Counted from the stretch's first letter, positions 16,093 through 24,665 are shown. The stretch is 41,014 nucleotides of DNA from Chloroflexota bacterium (GCA_018825785.1 JAHKAY010000009.1:1-41014), one strand, 5' to 3'. The notes: generated by a model not told the origin, from the letters alone. A program made the numbers and translations.

Positions 16093-16121
16093 TTGACAGC
16101 CGGCCCATTTTTCTTTAGCCT
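16093..16121 (+). promoter_or_regulatory. Promoter of the 16138 membrane protein gene
   Basis: TTGACA at 16093-16098 with weak -10 candidates downstream (TAGCCT at 16116-16121, spacing 17). The TTG of this -35 box could be misread as a start codon. Confidence 0.45.
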
Positions 16122-16137
16122 AGCACAAGAGGCAATG

Positions 16138-16671
16138 ATGAGGGTAGACCTGAGCGATTCGCTGAAGGAGAGCGGGAGGCTGGTCCTGGCGCATCCTTTT
16201 CATGCCTTTGCCCTTGCCCTGGCTGTGCTGGTGCTGGCCGCTGGCGACCTGGTGGAGGTCATCCCCTTCTTTGCCCCCCTGGTCACCTCGTCCTTCTTCC
16301 CCTTCTGGCACGAAGTCCACGACCTGCTGGCTTTGGGGCTGGTCCTGTATCTTGCCTACAGGTTGCCATACAAGTTGGCTCCCACCCTGGGGATAGCTGG
16401 GTTGGTTCTGTTCCTGGCTGACCACGGGCCCTACTTCTTCATGATGTTTCCCAAAGAGCTGCCAGAGATGTTTCGCCTGCTCCTTACAGGCTTTATTGCC
16501 CTCTTGGGCATATTCATGATAGCTGAACGGCGCCGGGCGCTGGAACTGGCGGAACGACGGGAACAGGAGATAAAGGCCACTGCCCAGCTTAACCTCAAGG
16601 TGCTCAATGAGCGTATCCAGCTCCTGGAGGCTATCGGGCGGGGGAAGCGGCCGGCTCCTCCACCGCCATAG
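16138..16671 (+). CDS. Multi-spanning membrane protein with C-terminal coiled coil
   Basis: A 177-aa protein from the second of two adjacent ATGs, which has AAGAGG at the right distance. It has about four hydrophobic segments: ALALAVLVLAAGDLVEVI, LLALGLVLYLAYRLPY, LGIAGLVLFLADHGPYFFMM and LLLTGFIALLGIFMIAERRR. A charged helical tail follows that is predicted to be coiled coil (ERREQEIKATAQLNLKVLNE). Family not recognised. The charged linker after the last helix recalls membrane sensors, but no catalytic domain follows. It lies between the divergent aspS promoter and alaS. Confidence 0.65.
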   Translation: MRVDLSDSLKESGRLVLAHPFHAFALALAVLVLAAGDLVEVIPFFAPLVTSSFFPFWHEVHDLLALGLVLYLAYRLPYKLAPTLGIAGLVLFLADHGPYFFMMFPKELPEMFRLLLTGFIALLGIFMIAERRRALELAERREQEIKATAQLNLKVLNERIQLLEAIGRGKRPAPPPP

Positions 16672-16753
16672 CCCTGGCCTCCAGGCCCCGGGCAACGCTG
16701 GGAAGGGCCGAGAGAACAGGGCCTCCTATAGTTCAAATACCTATCTGGTCTCG

Positions 16754-16782
16754 TTGACAGCCCTCGCTATCTGGAATAAAAT
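16754..16782 (+). promoter_or_regulatory. alaS promoter, likely leaderless transcript
   Basis: TTGACA (16754-16759), 17-nt spacer, TAAAAT (16777-16782), then exactly 8 nt to the alaS GTG. No ribosome site lies between. It probably drives the whole run from alaS to tgt. Confidence 0.8.
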
Positions 16783-16790
16783 CGGACAAA

Positions 16791-19766
16791 GTGAAAAGCG
16801 AGGAAATCCGCAGCTCTTTCCTTGATTTCTTTAAGGGCAAGGGACATCTTGTCCTGCCCGGCTCTTCCCTGGTGCCCCGTGATGACCCCACCCTCCTTTT
16901 CACCAGCGCAGGGATGGTCCAGTTCAAGCCATATTTCCTGGGGACAGAATCCCCCCCTGCCCCCCGCCTGGCCACATGCCAGAAGTGCTTCCGCATGTCC
17001 GACCTGGAGGCGGTGGGGGACAACCGGCACCTCACCTTCTTTGAGATGCTGGGCAACTTCAGCATCGGCGATTACTTCAAGAAGGAGGCCATCGCCTGGG
17101 CCTGGGAGTATGTCACCCAAACGCTGGGCCTGGCCCCGGAGCGCCTGTGGGCCACCATATACTCGGACGATGAGGAGGCGTATGCCCTCTGGAAAGGGGT
17201 GGGGGTACCGGAGGGGCGTATCCGCCGCTTCGGGGAGGAGGACAATTTCTGGGGGCCGGTGGGGGGGGAGGGCCCCTGCGGCCCCTGCAGCGAAATCCAC
17301 TACGACTTCGGCGAAGAATACGGCTGCGGGCGGCCCGACTGCCAGCCCAACTGCAAACAACCTGACTGCCCCCGCTTCCTGGAAATCTGGAACCTGGTCT
17401 TTGTCCAGTTCAACCAGGACCGCCAGAAGGGGCGCACCCCCCTGGCCAAGAAGCACATAGATACCGGCGCCGGCCTGGAGCGCCTGGCGGCCGCCGTGGC
17501 CGGAAAGCCCTCGGTCTATGAGACAGACCTGTTCTGGCCACTGATTGAGCATATGTCGTTGATGGCCACGCATGAGTACCAGTCGCATCCATATGTAACC
17601 GCAGAGGAACTAGCTTCCAGGCGGCACAGCGTGATGTCCCCCAAGGAGAGGATTGCGTTCGGTCTCATGCACGAACATCGCGACCGCGCTACCCGCATAG
17701 TGGTAGAGCACGCCCGGGGCCTCGCTTTCCTCCTGGCCGACGGGGTGATGCCTTCCGACAAGGGGAGAGGCAACGTCGTAAGAAGGCTCCTGCACCGGGC
17801 CGCCCTCTTCGGCCGCAGGCTGGACATCAAAAAACCCTTCCTTATGGAGATGGTCGGTCAGGTCATCGGCCTCATGGGACCCGTTTACCCTGAGCTGAAT
17901 GAGTTCCCTATCCGCAAGGTAGTGGGACAGGAGGAGGAGCGCTTCTCACGCACCCTGGAGGCGGCGTTGGTCCTCTTAAACGAGGTAATAGAGAAGGTGA
18001 GGGATAGCGGGGTTATCCCGGGGGAAGTCGCCTTCCAACTTCACGACACCTATGGCTTGGATTTGGAGCTTACCCGGGAGCTGGCAAGGGAGCGGGGCCT
18101 GGAAGTGGACACAGAGGGCTTTGAGCGGGAGATGGAGAGGCAGCGGGAGCGGGCAAGGGCCGCGCAAAGTGCAGGCCTGGAAAGGAAGGAGGGGATGCCT
18201 GCTCTCACACTGTCTCCGACAAGCGGCCCCTCGGGCTCCATTGTGACGATCAGCGGCACGGGCTTCCCCCCCTACACGGCGGTGTCGTCTCTGACCATTG
18301 GGAACCTCCCAATTTTGCCCTCGCCGACCCCGGCTACAGACGGAAGCGGGAACTTCTCCACAACCATCACGGTTCCTGGCCTGCCTCCTGGCCCTACTGT
18401 CGTCGCAGTTACGATAGATGGAATAACGGGGAGTATCATCTTTACGGTAACAGCAGCTGCGGTATTTGCCCGACCCTCCTTCGTAGGGCATGAGGAACTT
18501 AGCCACCTCACGCTGGTGGGGGCGCTTGCGCGGGACGGCCAGTTCATCCTGCCCGGCGGCAAGTTAGTAGAAAGGGCTGGAGTAGGGGAGGAAGTGGAGG
18601 TAGTGCTTGCGGAAACCCCCTTCTACGGGGAGAAAGGGGGCCAAGTGGGGGACACAGGGGAGATTATTGGTCCTCACGGCAGGGCTACTGTTACGGATAC
18701 CTTTTGGCGGGGGGATATCATCTTTCACAGGACGAAAGTAACAGATGGCTTTCTATCCCTCATGGACAGGGTGGAAGCCCGGGTGGACGCCGAGAGGCGG
18801 CTGGACATCGCCCGCAACCACACCGCCACCCACCTCCTCCAGGCCGCTTTGAGAAAGGTCCTGGGGGCCCATGTGCGGCAGAAAGGCTCCCTGGTGGCCC
18901 CGGAAAGGCTCCGCTTTGACTTCACCCACCTGGAGGCCCCTTCCCCTGAGGAACTACGAAAGGTGGAGGCCCTGGTCAACAGCTACATCCGCGCCAACCT
19001 CCCCGTGGTCTCCCGCACCAGGCCCTATAAAGAGGCCCTGGAGCAGGGGGCCATCGCCCTCTTTGAGGAGAAATACGGGGAGGAGGTCCGGGTCCTGGAG
19101 ATAGGCCAACCCACCCTGAGCATGGAGCTCTGCGGGGGGACCCACCTCCGGGCCACCGGCGAGATAGGCCCCTTCCTCATCACCACCGAGGCCAGCATCG
19201 GCGCCGGGCTCAGGCGCATCGAGGCCCTCACCGGGCGCGGTGCCGAGCATTATGTAAAGGAGTGCCTCGCTATCCTGGGGCAGGCAGGCACCTCGGTTGG
19301 CGGCACCACCGAGGAGCTCCTGAAGAAGATTGACGGCCTCAAGCAGGACCTGGAAAAGGAGCGGAAGAAGGCCCTGGCCCTGGAAAGGGAGCTTCAGCGG
19401 CATACGGCCCAGGAACTGCTGTCCCGCGTGGAGACAGTGAACGGGATATGCCTGCTCTCGGCCAGGGTCAAGGCCAGCCGGCAGGAGGCCCTGAGGGAGA
19501 TGGGGGACATCCTCAGGGACAAAATCAAGAGCGGGGTGGTGGTGCTGGGCGCGGTGATTGACGAGCGGCCCAGCTTTCTGGCCATGGTCACCCCCGACCT
19601 GGTGGCTGGGGGCCTCCACGCCGGGGAGATAGTCAAGGCCGTGGCCCAGGTGGCGGGGGGTGGAGGGGGCGGCAGGCCGGAGATGGCCCAGGCCGGGGGA
19701 AAGGACAAGAACAAAATAGACCAGGCCCTCCAGCTCCCCCGGAAGCTCCTCCAGAAAGGCGCATGA
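16791..19766 (+). CDS. alaS: Alanyl-tRNA synthetase with an inserted IPT/TIG-like domain
   Basis: A 991-aa protein, longer than the usual ~870-880. The catalytic core is normal (FTSAGMVQFKPYFLG, TFFEMLGNFSIGDYFKKEAI, IDTGAGLERLAAAV). The editing domain has HTATH (residues 677-681) and CGGTH (781-785), which clear mischarged Ser/Gly-tRNA-Ala. The C-Ala/DHHA1 tail ends with a GGGGGG stretch. Residues ~470-554 (nt 18198-18452) are foreign: LSPTSGPSGSIVTISGTGF, GSGNFSTTITVPGLPPG and IIFTVTA match IPT/TIG immunoglobulin-like domains of surface proteins. They sit in frame between the tRNA-recognition helices (ERQRERARAAQ) and the editing domain (FVGHEELSHL). GTG start, leaderless promoter; the stop overlaps ruvX. 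Confidence 0.95.
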   Translation: MKSEEIRSSFLDFFKGKGHLVLPGSSLVPRDDPTLLFTSAGMVQFKPYFLGTESPPAPRLATCQKCFRMSDLEAVGDNRHLTFFEMLGNFSIGDYFKKEAIAWAWEYVTQTLGLAPERLWATIYSDDEEAYALWKGVGVPEGRIRRFGEEDNFWGPVGGEGPCGPCSEIHYDFGEEYGCGRPDCQPNCKQPDCPRFLEIWNLVFVQFNQDRQKGRTPLAKKHIDTGAGLERLAAAVAGKPSVYETDLFWPLIEHMSLMATHEYQSHPYVTAEELASRRHSVMSPKERIAFGLMHEHRDRATRIVVEHARGLAFLLADGVMPSDKGRGNVVRRLLHRAALFGRRLDIKKPFLMEMVGQVIGLMGPVYPELNEFPIRKVVGQEEERFSRTLEAALVLLNEVIEKVRDSGVIPGEVAFQLHDTYGLDLELTRELARERGLEVDTEGFEREMERQRERARAAQSAGLERKEGMPALTLSPTSGPSGSIVTISGTGFPPYTAVSSLTIGNLPILPSPTPATDGSGNFSTTITVPGLPPGPTVVAVTIDGITGSIIFTVTAAAVFARPSFVGHEELSHLTLVGALARDGQFILPGGKLVERAGVGEEVEVVLAETPFYGEKGGQVGDTGEIIGPHGRATVTDTFWRGDIIFHRTKVTDGFLSLMDRVEARVDAERRLDIARNHTATHLLQAALRKVLGAHVRQKGSLVAPERLRFDFTHLEAPSPEELRKVEALVNSYIRANLPVVSRTRPYKEALEQGAIALFEEKYGEEVRVLEIGQPTLSMELCGGTHLRATGEIGPFLITTEASIGAGLRRIEALTGRGAEHYVKECLAILGQAGTSVGGTTEELLKKIDGLKQDLEKERKKALALERELQRHTAQELLSRVETVNGICLLSARVKASRQEALREMGDILRDKIKSGVVVLGAVIDERPSFLAMVTPDLVAGGLHAGEIVKAVAQVAGGGGGGRPEMAQAGGKDKNKIDQALQLPRKLLQKGA

Positions 19767-20182
19767 GGTCCCTGGCCCTGGATGTGGGGGAGAAGGGCAT
19801 CGGCCTGGCAATGAGCGATGCCGATGGCCTTATGGCACACCCCCGTGGTGCCCTGGTGAGGAAGGGGGAGGAAAAGGACATAGAGGCCATCCTGGACATG
19901 ATAAAAGCGGAAGGGGTGGAGCGGGTGGTGGTGGGCCTGCCCCGTTCGCTGAATGGTTCCCTCGGCCCCCAGGCCAGGACCATCCTGGCCTTCGTGGAGG
20001 CCCTGAAGGCAAAGGCCCCCGTGCCCGTGGAGGTCTGGGACGAGAAGCTCTCCACCGCCGAGGCAGAGAGGCTCCTTCTGGAAGCCGGCCACCGCCGGCC
20101 CTCAAAGGCAAGGCTGGATGCCGCCGCTGCTACTATCATTCTCCAGGGCTACCTTGACCAGAGGCGATTCCAGAGGCCATGA
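19763..20182 (+). CDS. ruvX: Putative Holliday junction resolvase, YqgF family
   Basis: A 139-aa RNase H-like fold protein. It has RSLALDVGEKGIGLAMSD with the first catalytic aspartate, VVVGLPRSLNGSLG, and the C-terminal ARLDAAAATIILQGYLD with the last aspartate. The family processes Holliday junctions or contributes to 16S rRNA 5' maturation. The start overlaps the alaS stop (ATGA), and alaS-yqgF neighbourhoods are common in bacteria. Its own stop overlaps aroE. Confidence 0.93.
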   Translation: MRSLALDVGEKGIGLAMSDADGLMAHPRGALVRKGEEKDIEAILDMIKAEGVERVVVGLPRSLNGSLGPQARTILAFVEALKAKAPVPVEVWDEKLSTAEAERLLLEAGHRRPSKARLDAAAATIILQGYLDQRRFQRP

Positions 20183-21039
20183 CCACATATATCGCCCTCA
20201 TCGGCTACCCCCTGGGGCACTCCATCTCCCCTCTCTTCCAGCAGGCGGCCCTGGACCACTACCACCTGGATACAAAATACCTGGCCTGGGAGGTAGCACC
20301 AGAGGGGCTTGCCGGGGCCCTGGAGAGGCTCCGCCGCCCGGAGAACCTGGGAGCGAATATTACCATCCCCTATAAGGAGAAGGCCCTGCCCTCCCTTGAC
20401 CGCCTGGAGGGACAGGTCCGGGAGATAGGAGCAGTGAACACGATAGCCAAAGACAAGGACGCCCTGGTGGGCTACAACACCGACGGGCCTGCATTTCTCA
20501 AGGCACTCCGAGAGAAGGGCGACCTGGAGCCCCGGGGCCAGGATGTGGTCCTCCTGGGGGCGGGTGGGGCGGCCCGGGCCCTGGCCTTCTCCCTCCTCCG
20601 TGCCGGCATCCGCTCCCTCACCATCTACAACCGGGGCCTGGAGAGGGCACGAAAGCTGGCTGGGGACCTGGAAGAAGTCCTGGCCCCCGGCCAGGGGGTC
20701 CAGGCCCTCCCCTGGGAAGAAAGGCTCTCCGGCCTCCCCCCCTGCCAGCTCATCGTCCAGGCCACCCCCCTGGGCACCACAGGGGAAAACCCCCAGTCTC
20801 CCCTCCCTGCCCAACTTATCCCCCGGGGTGTGCTGGCCTATGACCTGGTATATAATCCCCCCGAGACCCCCTTCCTGAAGGAAGCCAAGAAGGCGGGGGC
20901 CAGGGCCCTGGGGGGGCTGGCCATGCTGGTCTATCAGGGGGCGGCCTCGTTTGGACTGTGGACGGGGAGGGAGGCACCCGTTGACGTGATGTTCCACACG
21001 GCAGAAAAGGCGCTAAAATCATCTCAAGGAAAGGTTTAA
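20179..21039 (+). CDS. aroE: Shikimate dehydrogenase
   Basis: A 286-aa protein that reduces 3-dehydroshikimate to shikimate with NADPH. The substrate-binding start is ALIGYPLGHSISP. The catalytic lysine is in NITIPYKEKAL, where most family members have His or Phe in place of Tyr, and the catalytic aspartate is in VGYNTDG. The Rossmann motif VVLLGAGGAARALAF precedes IYNRGLERARKLA, the NADP-side loop. ATGA overlap with ruvX; aroC starts 1 nt after its stop. Confidence 0.95.
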   Translation: MTTYIALIGYPLGHSISPLFQQAALDHYHLDTKYLAWEVAPEGLAGALERLRRPENLGANITIPYKEKALPSLDRLEGQVREIGAVNTIAKDKDALVGYNTDGPAFLKALREKGDLEPRGQDVVLLGAGGAARALAFSLLRAGIRSLTIYNRGLERARKLAGDLEEVLAPGQGVQALPWEERLSGLPPCQLIVQATPLGTTGENPQSPLPAQLIPRGVLAYDLVYNPPETPFLKEAKKAGARALGGLAMLVYQGAASFGLWTGREAPVDVMFHTAEKALKSSQGKV

Positions 21040-21040
21040 G

Positions 21041-22183
21041 ATGCTGAGGTTTTTAACCGCAGGGGAGTCCCACGGCCGGGGGCTGGTGTCCATAATGGAG
21101 GGGATGGTGGCCGGCCTGCCCCTGGGCCGGGAGGACATCCAGAGGGACCTGGCCCGGCGGAAGAAGGGTTTCGGCAGGGGTGCCCGCATGGCCATAGAAA
21201 AGGACCCGGTGGACATACTCTCCGGGGTAAGGCACGGCCTCACCCTGGGCAGCCCCATATCCCTGCTTATCCCCAACCGGGAGTGGCAGGCCTGGCAGGA
21301 GGTTATGGGTGTAGAAGCCCCGGCGAAGCCTGTGGAGCCCCTCACCCACCCCCGCCCCGGCCACGCCGACCTCCCCGGCTATCTCAAATATGGCTTCAAG
21401 GACACAAGACCGGTGCTGGAGAGGGCCTCGGCCCGGGAAACGGCGTCAAGGGTGGCCCTGGGGGCTATCGCCCGGAGGTTGCTGGGGGAGTTCGGCATGA
21501 ATATCAGGAGCCACACCAGAGCCGTCGCCGGTATCACCGCCAAGAAGCTTTCCTGGCGGAGGGTGGAGGCCTCTCCCCTCCGCTGCGGCGACCCCGAGGC
21601 AGAGAAGGCCATGCTCCAGGCCATAGAGGAGGCCCTGGCCCAGGGGGACACGGTGGGGGGCGTCTTCGAGATGGTGGCCTCGGGGGTCCCGGTGGGGTTG
21701 GGCAGCTATGTCCAATGGGACCGCCGCCTGGATGCCCAAATTGCCGGGGCCACGATGAGCATCCCCTCGGTCAAGGGGGTGGATATAGGCCTGGGCTTTG
21801 GGGGGGCGGGGATGAGGGGCTCCCAGTTCCACGATGTCATTCTCCCGGGTTCCCTCCGCCGCAGGACGAACCGGGCGGGGGGAATTGAGGGTGGGATATC
21901 CAACGGCGAGGACATCGTGGTGCGGGCGGGGCTGAAGCCCATCTCCACCCTGGCCCACCCCCTGCCCTCGGTGGACCTCCAGACCGGTGAGGAGGCCCTC
22001 GCCCACTTTGAGCGCAGCGATGTCTGCGTTGTCCCCGCCGCCGGGGTGGTGGGGGAGGCGGTCCTGGCCCTGGTCCTGGCCCAGGCCTTCCTGGAGAAGT
22101 TCGGGGGCGATAGCCTGGAGGAGACCCGGCGCAACTTCAACGCCTACATCTCCTCCCTCCCGGGGGAACTGGGCAGGGCCTGA
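21041..22183 (+). CDS. aroC: Chorismate synthase
   Basis: A 380-aa FMN-dependent enzyme converting EPSP to chorismate, the last step of the shikimate pathway. Family signatures: FLTAGESHGRGLVSIMEGM at the N-terminus, RPGHADLPGYLKYGFKD, and the C-terminal RTNRAGGIEGGISNGEDIVV. Full length. It lies between aroE and the aroK-aroB fusion with 1-nt gaps, clearly one operon. The 3-phosphoshikimate to EPSP enzyme (aroA) is not in the window. Confidence 0.97.
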   Translation: MLRFLTAGESHGRGLVSIMEGMVAGLPLGREDIQRDLARRKKGFGRGARMAIEKDPVDILSGVRHGLTLGSPISLLIPNREWQAWQEVMGVEAPAKPVEPLTHPRPGHADLPGYLKYGFKDTRPVLERASARETASRVALGAIARRLLGEFGMNIRSHTRAVAGITAKKLSWRRVEASPLRCGDPEAEKAMLQAIEEALAQGDTVGGVFEMVASGVPVGLGSYVQWDRRLDAQIAGATMSIPSVKGVDIGLGFGGAGMRGSQFHDVILPGSLRRRTNRAGGIEGGISNGEDIVVRAGLKPISTLAHPLPSVDLQTGEEALAHFERSDVCVVPAAGVVGEAVLALVLAQAFLEKFGGDSLEETRRNFNAYISSLPGELGRA

Positions 22184-22184
22184 A

Positions 22185-23786
22185 TTGACGGGCAATATCA
22201 TCCTCATCGGCTTTTCCGCCACCGGCAAGAGCCGGGCGGCCCCCCTGGTGGCCCAGGCCCTGGGCTGGGAGGCCCTGGACACCGATGCCCAGGTGGAGAA
22301 GCTGGCCGGAAAGCCCATCCCCACCATCTTCGCCGAGGAGGGGGAGGCCCGCTTCCGGCAGTATGAGCGCCAAGTGCTCATGAAGGCCCTGGAGGGAGAA
22401 AAGAAGGTCATCGCCGCCGGCGGGGGGGCCATCCTGGACCCCAAGAACCGGGAGAGGGTGAGACAGCGGGGCTTTGTAGTCCTCCTTGAGGCCAGGCCCA
22501 GGACCATTCTGGAAAGACTCTCCCAGGACCCCAACAGCCGTCCCCTCCTCCAGGGCCCCGACCCCCTGGCCCGGATAAATGAGCTTAAGGCCAGAAGGGA
22601 GCCCTTTTACGCCTTCGCCCACCATACCCTGCCCACCGACCGCCTAACCCTGGAGGGGGTGGCCAGGAGGGTGGTCCGGGCCTACAGGGCCTGGACCACC
22701 CCTTCCGCCCTGGTGAGGACCCCCACCCGGACCTGCCCCATCTATGTGCGCTGGGGTGGGCTGGAAGGGCTGGGAGAATTGATGCGGGAAAGGGGGCTGG
22801 GGGAAAGGGCGGTGGTCATCAGCGATGTGGTCGCCTTTTCCCATCACGGGGAGAGGGTGATAGCCTCCCTGGAGGCAGCCGGCTTCCGCACTTTCCCCTA
22901 CACCTTCCCCGCTGGAGAGGAGAGCAAGGGCCTGGAGACCGCCCGCCGAATATACGATTTCCTGGTGGACTATAGGGCGGAGCGGGGCTGGGCGGTGGTG
23001 GCCCTGGGTGGCGGGGTGGTGGGGGACCTGGCCGGCTTCGTGGCCGCCACCTACCTCCGGGGTCTCCCCCTGGTCCAGGCCCCCACCAGCCTGGTGGCTA
23101 TGGTGGACGCCAGCATCGGCGGCAAGGTGGGCGTGAACCACCTCCAGGCCAAGAACCTCATCGGCGCCTTCCACCAGCCCCACTTCGTCCTGACCGACCC
23201 CTCCTGCCTCCTCACCCTGCCAAAAAGGGAGCTCGTCTCCGGCTTTGCCGAGGTGATAAAGCACGGCCTCATCCTGGACAAGCGGCTCTTCGCCTTCATG
23301 GAGGCCAGGGCCCCTGCCCTCCTTTCCCTGGAGCCACCCTCCCTCTCCCAGGCGGTGGCCTGGAGCGCCCGGATAAAGGCCAGGGTGGTGACCCGGGATG
23401 AGCGGGAGACGACGGGCCTCCGCACCCTCCTTAACTACGGCCACACCATAGGCCATGCCCTGGAGGCGGCCACGGGATACACCCGCTTCCTCCACGGCGA
23501 GGCCGTGGCCATAGGCATGACGGGGGCGGTCCGCCTCTCCCAGCACCTGGGCCTGGTGGGGGAAGAGGTGGTGAAAAGACAGGAGAGCCTCCTCCAGGCC
23601 TTCGGCCTGCCTACCGCCTGCCCCCGGCTATCCGCGGACAGGATTATTCAGGCCATGGAACTGGACAAAAAGGTCAGGGAGGCGGAGGTGCGCTGGGTCC
23701 TGCTGGAGGACATCGGCCGGGCCATCACCCCCCACCGGGTACCCCAGGAGGAGGTCCAGGCTGTCCTCCAGGAGCTGACAAAATGA
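22185..23786 (+). CDS. aroKB: Shikimate kinase / 3-dehydroquinate synthase fusion
   Basis: A 533-aa bifunctional protein. Residues ~1-165 are shikimate kinase: Walker A GFSATGKS at 9-16, the DTD motif ALDTDAQVEKLAGK, and AAGGGAILDPKNRE. Residues ~180-533 are 3-dehydroquinate synthase: WAVVALGGGVVGDLAGFVAA, QAPTSLVAMVDASIGGKVGV, metal ligands in ELVSGFAEVIKHG and the histidines of LLNYGHTIGHALEA. It thus catalyses pathway steps 2 and 5. The TTG start at 22185, 1 nt after the aroC stop, is chosen because the kinase fold begins there; the frame upstream is antisense-like read-through inside aroC. Confidence 0.94.
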   Translation: MTGNIILIGFSATGKSRAAPLVAQALGWEALDTDAQVEKLAGKPIPTIFAEEGEARFRQYERQVLMKALEGEKKVIAAGGGAILDPKNRERVRQRGFVVLLEARPRTILERLSQDPNSRPLLQGPDPLARINELKARREPFYAFAHHTLPTDRLTLEGVARRVVRAYRAWTTPSALVRTPTRTCPIYVRWGGLEGLGELMRERGLGERAVVISDVVAFSHHGERVIASLEAAGFRTFPYTFPAGEESKGLETARRIYDFLVDYRAERGWAVVALGGGVVGDLAGFVAATYLRGLPLVQAPTSLVAMVDASIGGKVGVNHLQAKNLIGAFHQPHFVLTDPSCLLTLPKRELVSGFAEVIKHGLILDKRLFAFMEARAPALLSLEPPSLSQAVAWSARIKARVVTRDERETTGLRTLLNYGHTIGHALEAATGYTRFLHGEAVAIGMTGAVRLSQHLGLVGEEVVKRQESLLQAFGLPTACPRLSADRIIQAMELDKKVREAEVRWVLLEDIGRAITPHRVPQEEVQAVLQELTK

Positions 23787-24649
23787 GGGCGAGAACGCTA
23801 TCCTGGCCGCCGGCCCTTGTCTGGTCGCGGTACCTGGAGGTGCTCAAGCCCCGGGAGACGGCCCTCCTCACCTTCATCGGGGCTATAGCGGGGCTGATGG
23901 CAGGGAGCCCTTCCTGGGACCGGCTTTTGCTGGTGGCCCTGACAGTGGGCCTGGGCAGCGCCGGGGTCAACGGCCTCACCAACTACCTTGACCGGGAGGT
24001 GGACGCCAGGATGGAGAGGACCCGCGGCCGGGCCTTGCCCTCCCTGGCCATCTATCCACCGGAGAAGGTCCTGCCCCTCTGCGGGGGGCTGGTGGCCCTG
24101 GCCCTGGCCCTGGCCTGGTATCTCCACCCCTGGGCCATGGCGGCCGGCCTCCTGGGCACTGCCAGCGCCCTGGTGGGGAGAAAGCGGGCCTTCACCCACC
24201 TCCTGGGGGGCATCTCCGGTTCTGCCCCGGTCCTGGTGGGCTGGCTGGGGGTAAACCCCAGCTTTACCCCCCTCCTGGGGCTCCTGGTCCTCCTCATCCT
24301 GGCCTGGGTGCCCCTCCATGTGTGGAGCCTCATGCTGGCGTGCAAAGAGGACTACCTGGGGGCGGGGGTGGGGACTTTCCCCCTCACCTGGGGAGAAAGG
24401 CAGGCCAGGGGGGTGCTCCTGGCCCTCGCCATCCTGATATATGGTCTTTCCCAGGCTATCTATCTGGTGGGCGGTTTCGGCAGGGGATATTTCATCGTGG
24501 CCACCGGGCTGGGCTGGCTCCTGGTCCTGGCCTCCTACGGGATGCTGGCCCTCCCACAGGGAAGGGGGGCCTGGCGGCTTTACAAGCTGGCCGCTTTCCC
24601 CTACCTGGGCCTCCTTTTCCTCACCCTGGGGCTCGACTCGGCGCTATAG
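23783..24649 (+). CDS. ctaB: UbiA-family prenyltransferase, heme O synthase-like
   Basis: A 288-aa membrane protein with about eight or nine hydrophobic helices. The first Asp-rich motif [20 protein letters not shown] matches the protoheme IX farnesyltransferase pattern (N-x3-D-x3-D-x2-M-x-RT-x-x-R). The loops [16 protein letters not shown] and [22 protein letters not shown] also follow the CtaB rather than the UbiA/MenA pattern. It would farnesylate heme b to heme o for a terminal oxidase. No cytochrome oxidase genes are near, and its place at the end of an aro operon leaves a quinone-pathway role possible. ATGA overlap with aroKB. Confidence 0.8.
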   Translation: MRARTLSWPPALVWSRYLEVLKPRETALLTFIGAIAGLMAGSPSWDRLLLVALTVGLGSAGVNGLTNYLDREVDARMERTRGRALPSLAIYPPEKVLPLCGGLVALALALAWYLHPWAMAAGLLGTASALVGRKRAFTHLLGGISGSAPVLVGWLGVNPSFTPLLGLLVLLILAWVPLHVWSLMLACKEDYLGAGVGTFPLTWGERQARGVLLALAILIYGLSQAIYLVGGFGRGYFIVATGLGWLLVLASYGMLALPQGRGAWRLYKLAAFPYLGLLFLTLGLDSAL

Positions 24650-24665
24650 ATTGAAGGAGATGCAG

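Noticed and set aside
16093-16137. TTG start 15 codons upstream of the 16138 membrane protein
   Set aside because: That TTG is the first part of a TTGACA -35 box. ATG 16138 has AAGAGG at proper spacing.
21987-22184. 66-codon N-terminal extension of the aroK-aroB fusion
   Set aside because: It lies inside aroC in another frame, is Arg/Pro/Ser-rich, and the kinase fold starts at the TTG directly after the aroC stop.
24441-24665. N-terminal extension of hslV
   Set aside because: It overlaps the ctaB-like gene in another frame. A ribosome site and the catalytic Thr-Thr near ATG 24666 define the real start.
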